Assembly (NCBI RefSeq): GCF_023715725.1
Contig: NZ_JAMBOT010000011.1
Span: 47,681 to 111,680 of the forward strand
Length of the DNA: 64,000 bases
Direction: 5' to 3'
DNA from: Paenibacillus pasadenensis
GTDB lineage: Bacteria; Bacillota; Bacilli; Paenibacillales; Paenibacillaceae
Shown here: positions 52,805 to 60,843 of the stretch, piece after piece
How the letters are laid out: each line of letters begins with the position of its first letter
How positions within the stretch are numbered: the stretch's first letter is position 1
Program-made: the position numbers and the translations under genes
The notes under the pieces: generated by a model
Seen by the model: only the letters and a program-made list of their open reading frames with translations
Database searches by the model: none
Told to the model about the DNA's origin: nothing

Positions 52805-54922
52805 TTATTTGCCGGCCGAGGCTTTGGCGCCGTCCAGCGGCGCAGGATCCTTGTCCGTGGAGGGCAGGGAACGCACATAGCTGTCCGACATGCGCAGCAG
52901 CTTCAGCGCGCGGTCGAACTGCTCCTGCGTTGCGCTGGCCGGGCCGCCGTCGGCGAGATCGTCAGCACTGTTGCCGAGACCTGCGTCGCCGCTTGCCCCA
53001 GAAGGCTCGCCTGGGCCGCCAGGCGCAGGAGTGGCGTTGCCCGAATTCTTAGAAGCGGCATCCCCGCTGCTGCCTTGCTCCGTTTGCTGCTCTTGGGCAG
53101 CTCCGGTGCCGCCTGCTGACCCGGCACCAGCTGCTGCTGCATTCGCAGTCGGAAGCTCAATTCGCCGGCCGTCGGCAAAACCTATGCCCGGAATGAAAAT
53201 TTCCTTGTCGTTAATGAAGGAGCCCGACGGAAGATAGTATCTTTCCGGCAGCAGATTGCTGCGCTCGTTAAGCAAATCCTGACCGAAATGCAGCTGGCCA
53301 TCGAGCTTTAAGCCCGTTAGGTTAGCTATAGTCGGCATAATGTCGCTTTGTCCGCCAACCGTCGTTTCCACCGAAGGCATTAAAGCGCCGGGAGCGGTCA
53401 CGATCAGCGGAATGTTGAGCATTTGGGAGGAGTCGTAAGCACGGCCGGTTATTGTCTCCAGCAGCTTCAAATCCTCGTCGCTAAGCGAGTAGATCGGCAG
53501 TCCCATATGGTCGCCGTAGATAACGAGCATGCTGTTTTCCCACAGCCCGGCATCCTTCAGCTCCTGAATGAGCTGTCCGAGCGCGTAATCCGCATAGTTT
53601 TGCGCCCGCAGATAGTCTCCGACAAAGCTGTCCTCGTACGTCTCCGACAGCTTCAGCTTCACTTTACGCTCTGGAATATTGTAAGGATGATGCGCTGACA
53701 TCGAGATCATCATGGCATAAAAAGGTTTGTTTTCCTCTTGCCGGACCTTTTTCAGCTCCGCTACGGTTTTGCGGTACAATACCTCGTCGGAGGCCCCAAA
53801 AGCAACGACGTCTTCTTCTCCATAAAACTCTGTGTCGTAATACCGGTTGAAGCCAAGCGCCCGGTACAGCTCGTTGCGGTTCCAAAAAGCCACATCGTTT
53901 GTGTGGAACGTCATCGCTTCATACCCTTTGGCCTTCAGCAGCTTCGGCAGGGAAGGAAGCGATTTGCCGGAATAGGCTTCCGTTGCAGGAACGCGCAGCG
54001 GCACATAAAGCGAAGTATTCGTTAAAAACTCGGCATCGGACGTGTTGCCGGAGCCCGCCTGCTGGTAGAAGCGGGGGAAGTACACGCTTTGTTTGATCAG
54101 CTCGTTGAGATGAGGCGTAATCTGCTGGCCTTCAACGGTTTTGTTCAGCACAAAGTTTTGGAACGCCTCCAGCTGAATGACAATGACGTTCCGACCTTCC
54201 GCAGCTCCAAAGTTTTTGGGCTGTCCGGCTTGCTGCTGCAAGCCCTTCAGACGGTTAATTTCCTGCTGGGTGACGGACGACAACGGCACGAAGCTTTCAT
54301 TGCCGCGCGTGGCGATTAAAAAGAGCTCGTAATTGATGATGCCCATCCGTTCGGTTTGCACTAGCTCATTCGCAATGGCACGGCTCGGCCAAACAGCCGC
54401 AAAACAGGCGCCAGCCATGAGAATGGCTGCGGGAAGAGCGATACGCCAGGACATCAGCCTGCGGTTTGCAATCGGTCTCCAGCTGCGGCGCAGCCTTTTG
54501 TTGAAGCCGAGCAGCAGCCATACTAGCACGATATCGACAAAAATAAGCATGAAATAAGGATGCAGCAGCTGGAACACGCTGCCCTTTACCTCAGTCACTT
54601 GGCCGGCCTGGCTAAGCGCGTGGTAGGTTACGATGATGCCGAAATATTTGTAGTACATAATTACGGCGAAATAAATCGAGGTAAACGCGAGATTGACGAT
54701 CAGGTAGGCCATCAGCTTGTGTTTGCGTGAAAATAGTTCAATTAGCAGAAAGGCGGCCCATACGGTCGGCAATTCCCTTACCAGCATTTGCGACGTATTG
54801 TCGCCTCCAAAGATGACAAAAGCGGCGAGATAGATTTTAAATAACATTGTTAAGGTGAAAAGAACAAAAGGGCTTAACCAAAATACTTGAGCCCTGCTCG
54901 GCTGCTGCTGCAGGTCATACAC
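52805..54922 (-). CDS. Lipoteichoic acid synthase-type sulfatase, copy 2, with extended C-terminal tail
   Basis: The 705-residue protein has five N-terminal spans and the LtaS domain with Glu in IQLEAFQNFVL, Thr in GSGNTSDAEF, SAHHPY and Asp-His in YGDHMGLP. Compared with copy 1, a roughly 75-residue Gly/Ala/Ser/Pro-rich stretch (about 585-660) is inserted between the catalytic domain and a short helix (QFDRALKLLRMSDSYVRSLP) that both copies share. Extra LtaS paralogues in Bacilli act as LTA primases or sporulation-specific polymerases; I cannot tell which applies. Start GTG 54922 with AAGGAG at 12 bases. It faces the secreted protein gene of the ECF operon. Confidence 0.92.
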   Translation of the reverse strand: MYDLQQQPSRAQVFWLSPFVLFTLTMLFKIYLAAFVIFGGDNTSQMLVRELPTVWAAFLLIELFSRKHKLMAYLIVNLAFTSIYFAVIMYYKYFGIIVTYHALSQAGQVTEVKGSVFQLLHPYFMLIFVDIVLVWLLLGFNKRLRRSWRPIANRRLMSWRIALPAAILMAGACFAAVWPSRAIANELVQTERMGIINYELFLIATRGNESFVPLSSVTQQEINRLKGLQQQAGQPKNFGAAEGRNVIVIQLEAFQNFVLNKTVEGQQITPHLNELIKQSVYFPRFYQQAGSGNTSDAEFLTNTSLYVPLRVPATEAYSGKSLPSLPKLLKAKGYEAMTFHTNDVAFWNRNELYRALGFNRYYDTEFYGEEDVVAFGASDEVLYRKTVAELKKVRQEENKPFYAMMISMSAHHPYNIPERKVKLKLSETYEDSFVGDYLRAQNYADYALGQLIQELKDAGLWENSMLVIYGDHMGLPIYSLSDEDLKLLETITGRAYDSSQMLNIPLIVTAPGALMPSVETTVGGQSDIMPTIANLTGLKLDGQLHFGQDLLNERSNLLPERYYLPSGSFINDKEIFIPGIGFADGRRIELPTANAAAAGAGSAGGTGAAQEQQTEQGSSGDAASKNSGNATPAPGGPGEPSGASGDAGLGNSADDLADGGPASATQEQFDRALKLLRMSDSYVRSLPSTDKDPAPLDGAKASAGK

Positions 54923-55039
54923 GGGTTCGGGTATCTCCTTCCGAGCCGCCGGTTGCCCGGGGCTGCCATGCCAATATTAGATCATTACTTAGTTATTGTA
55001 ATGGGAGCGGTTGGCATTTACAAACTAAGAAGGCAAACG

Positions 55040-55086
55040 GAAGAAAACCCCTTTCTTCAGCCCGGAGCGGGAGGAGAAAGGGGTGT
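55040..55086 (-). terminator. Terminator of the SLH/DUF4430 gene
   Basis: ACCCCTTTCT and AGAAAGGGGT form a 10-bp stem around a GC-rich loop between about 55047 and 55086; on the minus strand TTTTCTTCC follows. Confidence 0.78.
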
Positions 55087-55102
55087 CAGAGCCTGGCTGG
55101 AG

Positions 55103-57199
55103 CTAACCGTTCAAACGCTCATATACGTTGAGAATAGCAACGGCAGCCATTTCGCGGCTGACGGTTGTTTTGGGATTGAAGCTGCCATTGGCATCGCCAA
55201 CCATGAGACCGCTGTTGTGCACCGCGATGATGGAGGATACGGCATATGCGGATGCGGAACGCAGGTCTTTAATGGACGGCGCATCAGCGTCAGTTGTATC
55301 CAGCTTGAGGGCACGGGCGAAAATAACGGCCATGTCCTGGCGGCTCACCGGAGCGTTCGGCAGGAACTTGCCGCCGCCAACGCCGGAGATGATGCCGTGT
55401 GCGGAAGCGATGCGCACAGCGCTCTCGTACCAGCTGCCGGCTTTTACATCGGAGAAGGCGGACGGCGCAGTTGGAGCGCCGGCTTCATCGAGACCGAGCA
55501 GACGGACGGCCAGCGAAGCGAACTGAGCGCGGGTCAGCTCTTGTTTCGGCGAAAACGCCGGTTTGCCGCCGCCGGTTGTGCCGCTAATCAGTCCGGAAGC
55601 ATAACCGTTTTTTACGGATGTCAGCGCCCATGGGGCGATTTTGCTCTCATCGGCAAACTTCACGGCCGTATTGCCTACGGTCAGTTTCACCGTATGTTTG
55701 AGCACGGAAGGCGCTTTGGATGCGCTGTAGCCTGTAACGGACAAATCGTAGCTTCCCGCAGGAAGCGGCTGGAAGCTGGCTACGCCGTATGCGTCGGTCG
55801 TAACCGTGACGCCGCCGGCTTTAACGGTGACGCCTGCCGCTGGAGTAACGGTGAAGGCGTTAGCCGTATAGTCCCACTCCTGCTGCTTGACCTCGACAGC
55901 GAACGCCTGGTTGTCGCGCGGCTGGCGCGGGCTAACGTCTACGGAGCCAATCAGCTTTGTGCCGTTGCCATAAAATACAGCGAGACGGTCGCCGGCTTCA
56001 AGCTTGAACTCGCCCATTCCGACCGATGGATTAATCCATTTGCCTTTGCGCTCAACCGCATACATCCAGCCGTCGTAACCGCCGTATTTGCCGCCGGTAA
56101 TTCCGTTAATGGAATTGATGTATTTGCCGAATGACATTTCCTTCACATCGACGTTCAGCTTGAGCGCGGAGGCAGCTTGAGTCAGGGCGTCCATGGCATA
56201 AACGGCACGGGTGACGCCTGCTCCAAGCGTCGACTCGGGGCCTTCTACCGTAACTGTTACTGCCGGGGCTGGCTTCGTGTACAGGCTGCCGGAGCCTGTT
56301 TTGAACTTCTCATAGGCGGCAAGCGCCTGCACGGATTGGTAAGCGCCGTAAGGATTCGGGGCAAGCGGAAGCGCGTGAGCGAAGCTGCCGTCCGCATTGC
56401 GGAAAGCAAGCAGGCTGTCGATCAGGTTTTTGCCGTTCCGGGTAAACTCGGCTCCGGCAGGATCGTAACCAGCGGATGCAAGGCCGATGATGACCTGCGC
56501 AACGCTTTCGCTGCTGGATTCGCCGTAGCTGGTGAAGCCGCCGTCTTTATTTTGCTGGGACTTGATCCAGGCGACGGCGCGCTCTCCGGCCTGTTTCACC
56601 TCGGCTTGTCCAATATAAGGAGCCAACGCCGTCAGTGCGGAGCCCGTCAAATCCGGGTTGCCGTTTTTGTCACCAGGGAAGGCAAAGCTGCCGTCAGCCG
56701 ACTGGTTTTTGAGCAGCTCAGCGACGAGCTTCTCCCGGGACCACTTGGCATTGGCAGAAATCTCATAGTTCCCGTAATCGAGAGCCAGCAGCGCATAGAT
56801 GGGGCCGTTGACGCCTTGATTAAGCATCCGGTCGCTATTGTAAATGCGCTCAATCAGGTTAAGACCGGCATAAGAGGAGGCATCCTCGCCGGCAGCGGTA
56901 ACGGCCATTGCTACGCGTTCAAAGTCCGTGACGTTGCGGAACGCCGGAGCTTCCTTCTCAATGACGGTACGCAGCTTAGACAAATAAGAGGCGGGCAGCT
57001 CGTGCCCGGCTTGGGAAGCGGCAATGGCGTCCCAGTCGGATTTGATTCCGGCTTTCAGCAGCGCTTGTCCGGCTCCGTTAAGGATGGAGGCGGTATCCGG
57101 CGCGGCTGCGGCTGGAGCAGCCGGTACGGCGGCAGGCAGGATCAGGGCGAATGCTAACAGCAGCGCCAGCATCGTCCGGTTAAAAAAAACTTTCAACAC
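55103..57199 (-). CDS. SLH-anchored, transcobalamin-like surface protein (helical toroid plus DUF4430)
   Basis: The 698-residue protein has a signal peptide (about 1-33), a region of prenyltransferase/terpene-cyclase-like alpha-toroid repeats (about 35-295, with NQSADGSFAFPG, NKDGGFTSYG and NADGSFAHAL), a DUF4430 domain (about 305-415, with GGYDGWMYAVERKGKWINP), a carboxypeptidase-regulatory-like beta domain (about 420-505) and three SLH repeats at the end. Helical toroid plus DUF4430 is the domain pair of animal transcobalamin and intrinsic factor, which bind vitamin B12. A cobalamin riboswitch with terminator controls the gene. A role in catching cobalamin or corrinoids at the cell wall is therefore inferred. 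GTG 57199 fits the AGAAGG site at 6 bases; TTG 57205 and 57196 are alternatives. Confidence 0.9.
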   Translation of the reverse strand: MLKVFFNRTMLALLLAFALILPAAVPAAPAAAAPDTASILNGAGQALLKAGIKSDWDAIAASQAGHELPASYLSKLRTVIEKEAPAFRNVTDFERVAMAVTAAGEDASSYAGLNLIERIYNSDRMLNQGVNGPIYALLALDYGNYEISANAKWSREKLVAELLKNQSADGSFAFPGDKNGNPDLTGSALTALAPYIGQAEVKQAGERAVAWIKSQQNKDGGFTSYGESSSESVAQVIIGLASAGYDPAGAEFTRNGKNLIDSLLAFRNADGSFAHALPLAPNPYGAYQSVQALAAYEKFKTGSGSLYTKPAPAVTVTVEGPESTLGAGVTRAVYAMDALTQAASALKLNVDVKEMSFGKYINSINGITGGKYGGYDGWMYAVERKGKWINPSVGMGEFKLEAGDRLAVFYGNGTKLIGSVDVSPRQPRDNQAFAVEVKQQEWDYTANAFTVTPAAGVTVKAGGVTVTTDAYGVASFQPLPAGSYDLSVTGYSASKAPSVLKHTVKLTVGNTAVKFADESKIAPWALTSVKNGYASGLISGTTGGGKPAFSPKQELTRAQFASLAVRLLGLDEAGAPTAPSAFSDVKAGSWYESAVRIASAHGIISGVGGGKFLPNAPVSRQDMAVIFARALKLDTTDADAPSIKDLRSASAYAVSSIIAVHNSGLMVGDANGSFNPKTTVSREMAAVAILNVYERLNG

Positions 57200-57274
57200 A
57201 AACAACCTTCTTTCTTTAGCGGAATTTGAGTGCGGGAGGGGGAGGGAGACTGCTTGGCAGAACCTTCCCGGTCA

Positions 57275-57300
57275 TAAAAAAACCACCCGAAAAGGGCGGT
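57275..57300 (-). terminator. Riboswitch-controlled terminator before the DUF4430 gene
   Basis: On the minus strand ACCGCCC, loop TTTTC, GGGTGGT, then seven T residues. It is 76 bases before the start codon and downstream of the cobalamin aptamer, so it is the probable regulated terminator. Confidence 0.85.
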
Positions 57301-57639
57301 ATGAATGCAATGTCGCGGTCCCCGGCGATGCTCTGCACCAGCATTCTGCAGCCGCCGCCGACGAGTCAGACGGCATTCGGCTTGCAGGACGTCCGCCAAG
57401 CGGGCGAGTATCGCTCGGCATGACGGTCACTCCAGTCCGGCAGCATGCTGACCTGCGGTATTAACGCGGTGAGCTGCAAAGACGGAGCGGCCTGGAAAAC
57501 AGCGGCTGTTGGCGCAATAAGTCTTGGATAGACGGACCGTTTCCAAACCTGGGACAGCATCAGTATTCCGCCGCATCCAGCGGCGCCGGGGCGTTTGCGC
57601 AATGACTCTACCCCCCGAGAGGCATTGCGCGAGGGCATT
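57301..57639 (-). other. Transcribed leader between cobalamin aptamer and terminator
   Basis: About 340 bases of GC-rich leader with no supported gene. It contains a hairpin of CGCAATG/CATTGCG near 57598-57629 right after the aptamer. The length is unusual for a B12 riboswitch expression platform. Confidence 0.45.
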
Positions 57640-57802
57640 CAGGCAGGTCTCCTGGCTGGAGCGTCATCGTTCGTCTGCGCCTTCCCGTCCTTGAAGGACA
57701 GTGGCTGCTGCAGGAAACTACGCTTGTACAGTGGCGGGACCGCGCCGGACTTGAACCGGACTTCCCTATTAAGCCCAAGAGCCGCATAGCTCAGGGCACC
57801 TG
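57640..57802 (-). ncRNA. Cobalamin (B12) riboswitch
   Basis: Read on the minus strand, the conserved elements occur in order: GGTGCC at the 5' side, TTAATAGGGAA, GTCCGGTTCAAGTCCGG, GCGGTCCCGCCACTGT, the GCCACTG core, GGGAAGGCG, GATGA and the B12 box AGCCAGGAGACCTGCC at the 3' end (57641-57656). This is a full AdoCbl-class aptamer. It lies 440 bases upstream of the SLH/DUF4430 gene with a terminator between, so cobalamin should switch that gene off. Confidence 0.96.
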
Positions 57803-57812
57803 AATAACCGTG

Positions 57813-57841
57813 ATTATAGAATAATCTCATTTATCATAAGG
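57813..57841 (-). promoter_or_regulatory. Probable promoter of the cobalamin riboswitch transcript
   Basis: TATAAT on the minus strand at 57818-57813 lies 11 bases before the aptamer. The -35 at the proper distance (about 57836-57841, CTTATG) is poor. Confidence 0.5.
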
Positions 57842-57922
57842 TGAGGCCGGATGTTTGTCTATAGAAGAAGGAACATAACAATCTATTCCGACTGGAAATG
57901 TCGAGACGGATCGGTGCAGCAG

Positions 57923-58312
57923 TCAGGAATGGCGCAAGTAACGGTGAATCCAAGACTCGCATTGCTCCAGATCCATTTTCCAGCCGACGCATAAAATAGC
58001 CGCCTCCACAAGATCGTCCTCAGGGACGTCCAGCTCCTGGCCGTTGAGCAGCAGAAACGTCATCATCGCGTGAACCGCAAGCGCGGCGTTCCCGTCTCGA
58101 AAAGCCATCGCCCGCGCCAAGTCATGCCAGTAATGGGCAGCCTGGCGCACGAGCGATGAGGCGTCGCAGCCCCCGGCAAAACCGTCCAGCAGCGGCTTGT
58201 CGACGAGCTGCAGCAGAAAACCGGGATTGCGGAAGCCGGGACTAACGTTAAAGCCCTCCTGATGCATCATATGAATTTCCAGCAGCTGCGGGACGGTGAG
58301 CTGCTCCGTCAT
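57923..58312 (-). CDS. Fic/Doc-family protein with degenerate active site
   Basis: The 129-residue protein has the Doc (death-on-curing) layout: LTVPQLLEIHMMHQEGF at the start, then DGFAGGCDASSLVRQAAHYWHDLARAMAFRDGNAALAVHAMMTFLLLNG. The Fic core HxFxDGNKR is recognisable as MAFRDGNAA: the catalytic His and the Lys-Arg that bind nucleotide phosphate are absent, while F, DGN remain. It is thus probably not an active AMP- or phosphotransferase unless it uses a different chemistry. It is translated right after a 45-residue ORF (ATGA overlap at 58309-58312), as in toxin-antitoxin pairs. A vestigial or regulatory Doc relative is the best reading. Confidence 0.75.
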   Translation of the reverse strand: MTEQLTVPQLLEIHMMHQEGFNVSPGFRNPGFLLQLVDKPLLDGFAGGCDASSLVRQAAHYWHDLARAMAFRDGNAALAVHAMMTFLLLNGQELDVPEDDLVEAAILCVGWKMDLEQCESWIHRYLRHS

Positions 58313-58446
58313 GATCGCTCCGACAGCTTGCGGAAAGCGTTGCGGTGAAGCAGGAGCAGCTGCCGCGCCAGCCGCAGCGCCTGATCCTCCTTGGTATCAA
58401 GCGCCGGAGATACGCCGGGAGCAGGAGGTTGTTTAGGGTCCGCCAT
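58309..58446 (-). CDS. Small ORF of 45 residues, possible antitoxin or partner of the Doc-like protein
   Basis: The predicted product has a Pro-rich N-terminus (MADPKQPPAPGVSPAL) and a helical basic C-terminus (DTKEDQALRLARQLLLLHRN, then AFRKLSERS). AAAGG lies about 11 bases upstream of ATG 58446. Its TGA overlaps the next ATG, which points to translational coupling. The size and order match a Phd-like antitoxin, but no known DNA-binding motif is visible. No family recognised. Confidence 0.6.
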   Translation of the reverse strand: MADPKQPPAPGVSPALDTKEDQALRLARQLLLLHRNAFRKLSERS

Positions 58447-58545
58447 GATCGATCAGCCTTTCTATGAGAGGATAAGCACACTTGTTCGCTATCCAATTTT
58501 ACCATCCTGATCCATGCGTATCAATAGTTAAATTGAACTTTAAGG

Positions 58546-60417
58546 TTAAATTTTATCAGGAGCTTTCAGACCGAGCAGCGCAAGCCCGTGGCGCAGCGTA
58601 TCGGCAACGGCTTCGCTAAGGCGCAGCTTGGAGGCGGCAGCGCAAATCGCAGACGAAGCGGCTTCACCCGGCGCGGTCCCGGCTGCGGACTGCTCCTGCG
58701 GCGGGGCCAGGTCCAGAATTTTGCCGCTATTATAGAAGCGATTGTACGTTTTGGCCAAATCCAGCAAATAGCGGGCTACAAAGGAAGGCTCATGCTCGCG
58801 AAGCGCGCCGCGGATCGCCTCGCTGTACTGGCTCAGCTTGAACAGGCAGGCGCGTGCGGCAGGCGTATCGAGAGGGTGCGGATTTGGAGCGCCTGATGCG
58901 TGCTGAGGATGAAGCGCGGCAGCTGTATCCGCAGCCTCTAAAGCATTAGCCGGTTCGTCGCTTTTCAGGTCCGCCGGACTGCCGTTTGTCAGGATGCCGA
59001 GAATTTCCGCTTTACGCAGCAGGCTGCGCGCCCGGGCATGCGTGTACTGCAGGTAAGGGCCGGTTTCGCCCTCCATGCTGACCATTTCCTCCAGCTTGAA
59101 GTCGGCCTCCAGCATGCGGCGATTGCGCAGATCTCCGAAAATAACAGCTCCTGTGCCGACAGCCTCTGCAATATCCTCTTTGTCCGGCAAGTCCGGCGTT
59201 TTGGCCTCGATAACGGCCGATGCGCGCTGTACCGCTTCCTCAAGCACCTCATTCAAAAACACGACTTTTCCGCGGCGGGTGGACATTTTGCGCCCTTCCA
59301 TTTTCATCAGGCCAAACGGAACATGAACGAGCTCGATGTCTGCCCAGGTCGGGTCCAGCTTCTCCAGCACGGCGAACACTTGGCGAAAATGCAAGCTTTG
59401 CTCCGCGCCGACGACGTACAGCAGCTTGTCGCCGTTCATCTGCTCGCGGCGGTACAGCGCCGTTGTCAGATCGCGCGAGCCGTAAATGGAGGAGCCGTCC
59501 GATTTCAGCATTAGGCATGGGGGCATGCCTTCTGCATCCAGCCGCACAACAACTGCGCCTTCGCTTTCCTCCAGCAATCCCGCCGCTTGCAGTCTCTCAA
59601 CCGCAGCTTTTATTTGATCGTTGTAAAAGCTTTCCCCGAGCAAGCGGTCGAAGCTTACCCCCAGCCTAGCGTAGATACGCTGAAACTCCTTGAGGCTTTC
59701 GCGGACAAAATAAGTCCATAAGTCGTGTGCCTCCTCATCGCCTTGCTCCAGCTTGGCAAACCAATCGCGGCCGTCGTCAATAAGCCCGGGAGCGTCTTCG
59801 GCTTCGTCATGGAAACGCACGTACAGCCTCAGGCTCTCACCGATCGGATCGTTTTCCAGCGCAGCGCGGTTGCCCCAGCGCTTATAGGCGGAAATCAGCT
59901 TTCCGAACTGTGTGCCCCAGTCGCCGAGATGATTGACGGTTACAACCTCCCAGCCAGCTGTGCGGTGCAGATTGGCAAGCGCATGACCGATGACGGTGGA
60001 GCGCAGATGGCCGACTCCGAACGGCTTGGCGATGTTGGGCGAGGAGTAGTCGATGATGACACGTCTGCCCGTGCCGTCCGTCAGACGTCCAAGCTGCGGA
60101 GACTCCGCCTCCGCCAGCACGGCGTCGATCCATTCCGAACCGACGGCGCTCAGGTTAAGGAAACCTCCAGCTGCTTCGGCGCGCCAGCGAATGGGAGAAG
60201 GTGCAGGCTGACCGGCTGCATTCACCTGAGCCGCAAGCTCCGCAGCGATGGCGTTTGGAGCCCGGCGCAGCTGTTTGGCCAGCGGAAAGCAGGGGAGAGA
60301 CAGATCGCCGAGTGATTCATCCGGCGGGTATTCAAAGCGGGAGGCAAGCTCTGCCTCGTTAATGCCGGTCCATGGCGAGAGAAGCGCGGCTGCGGATTGT
60401 TGGAGCAGTGTCGTCAT
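58546..60417 (-). CDS. argS: Arginyl-tRNA synthetase
   Basis: The 623-residue class I synthetase has the N-terminal Arg-tRNA synthetase domain (LGDLSLPCFPLAKQLRRAP), the HIGH-type site as FGVGHLRSTVIGHALANL, and the KMSKS-type loop as KMSTRRGKVVFL, followed by the anticodon-binding helical domain. It charges tRNA-Arg. The stretch KSDEPANALEAADTAAALHP (about 510-540) is a low-complexity insert not usual in the family. AGGAG lies 11 bases before ATG 60417. It is preceded by a T-box leader, so uncharged tRNA-Arg should raise expression. Confidence 0.96.
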   Translation of the reverse strand: MTTLLQQSAAALLSPWTGINEAELASRFEYPPDESLGDLSLPCFPLAKQLRRAPNAIAAELAAQVNAAGQPAPSPIRWRAEAAGGFLNLSAVGSEWIDAVLAEAESPQLGRLTDGTGRRVIIDYSSPNIAKPFGVGHLRSTVIGHALANLHRTAGWEVVTVNHLGDWGTQFGKLISAYKRWGNRAALENDPIGESLRLYVRFHDEAEDAPGLIDDGRDWFAKLEQGDEEAHDLWTYFVRESLKEFQRIYARLGVSFDRLLGESFYNDQIKAAVERLQAAGLLEESEGAVVVRLDAEGMPPCLMLKSDGSSIYGSRDLTTALYRREQMNGDKLLYVVGAEQSLHFRQVFAVLEKLDPTWADIELVHVPFGLMKMEGRKMSTRRGKVVFLNEVLEEAVQRASAVIEAKTPDLPDKEDIAEAVGTGAVIFGDLRNRRMLEADFKLEEMVSMEGETGPYLQYTHARARSLLRKAEILGILTNGSPADLKSDEPANALEAADTAAALHPQHASGAPNPHPLDTPAARACLFKLSQYSEAIRGALREHEPSFVARYLLDLAKTYNRFYNSGKILDLAPPQEQSAAGTAPGEAASSAICAAASKLRLSEAVADTLRHGLALLGLKAPDKI

Positions 60418-60497
60418 CGGTTCGTTCAGCTCCTGTCGGTAGATTGGGCATGGGGATGGGACGGGCAAGCTGGCATAGGGGCGACTGCGGCGAACGC

Positions 60498-60791
60498 AAA
60501 AAAGCCCCGTCTCAAAAAGAGACGGAGGCTTTGTCCGTGGTGCCACTCTTGTCGGCAGCCTTTAACGGGAGCATGTTTTCGGAGCGAAAACGATGCATCG
60601 GCAAAAGCGGCCACTTGGCAGGGTATCGGCCAGTCCGGGCGAGCCTACGCATCCGCCTGGGGCGGACTTCGGTCGCCTGCTCACGGGACCGTTTCCGCCA
60701 GCCCGCCGCCGCCGGTTCCCACCAATCCCGGCTCTCTGTGTGCGGCTGCGGCCGGGTACTTGCCCGTTCATCGCATGCGTTGGATGTAATT
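60498..60791 (-). ncRNA. T-box leader of argS
   Basis: On the minus strand the leader shows the Stem I apical block AGAGAGCCGGGATTGGTGGG followed by AACCGG, later the T-box AGAGTGGCACCACGG (60549-60535), and a terminator (AAGCCTCCGTCTC, TTTTT, GAGACGGGGCTT, then a T-run at 60498-60532). Pairing of uncharged tRNA-Arg should favour the antiterminator and expression of argS. I could not pick the specifier codon with confidence. Confidence 0.92.
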
Positions 60792-60798
60792 TCCAACA

Positions 60799-60827
60799 AG
60801 TATAGCGGATGACTGGAAGTAGAGCAA
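60799..60827 (-). promoter_or_regulatory. Sigma-A promoter of the argS leader
   Basis: TTGCTC (60827-60822) and TATACT (60804-60799) on the minus strand with a 17-base spacer, just before the T-box. Confidence 0.7.
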
Positions 60828-60843
60828 GGGGGAAGCGGCATGT

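Noticed and set aside
57366..57638. Minus-strand ORF of 90 codons in the B12 riboswitch leader
   Set aside because: Starts at the edge of the aptamer and has no recognisable protein features; probably leader RNA.
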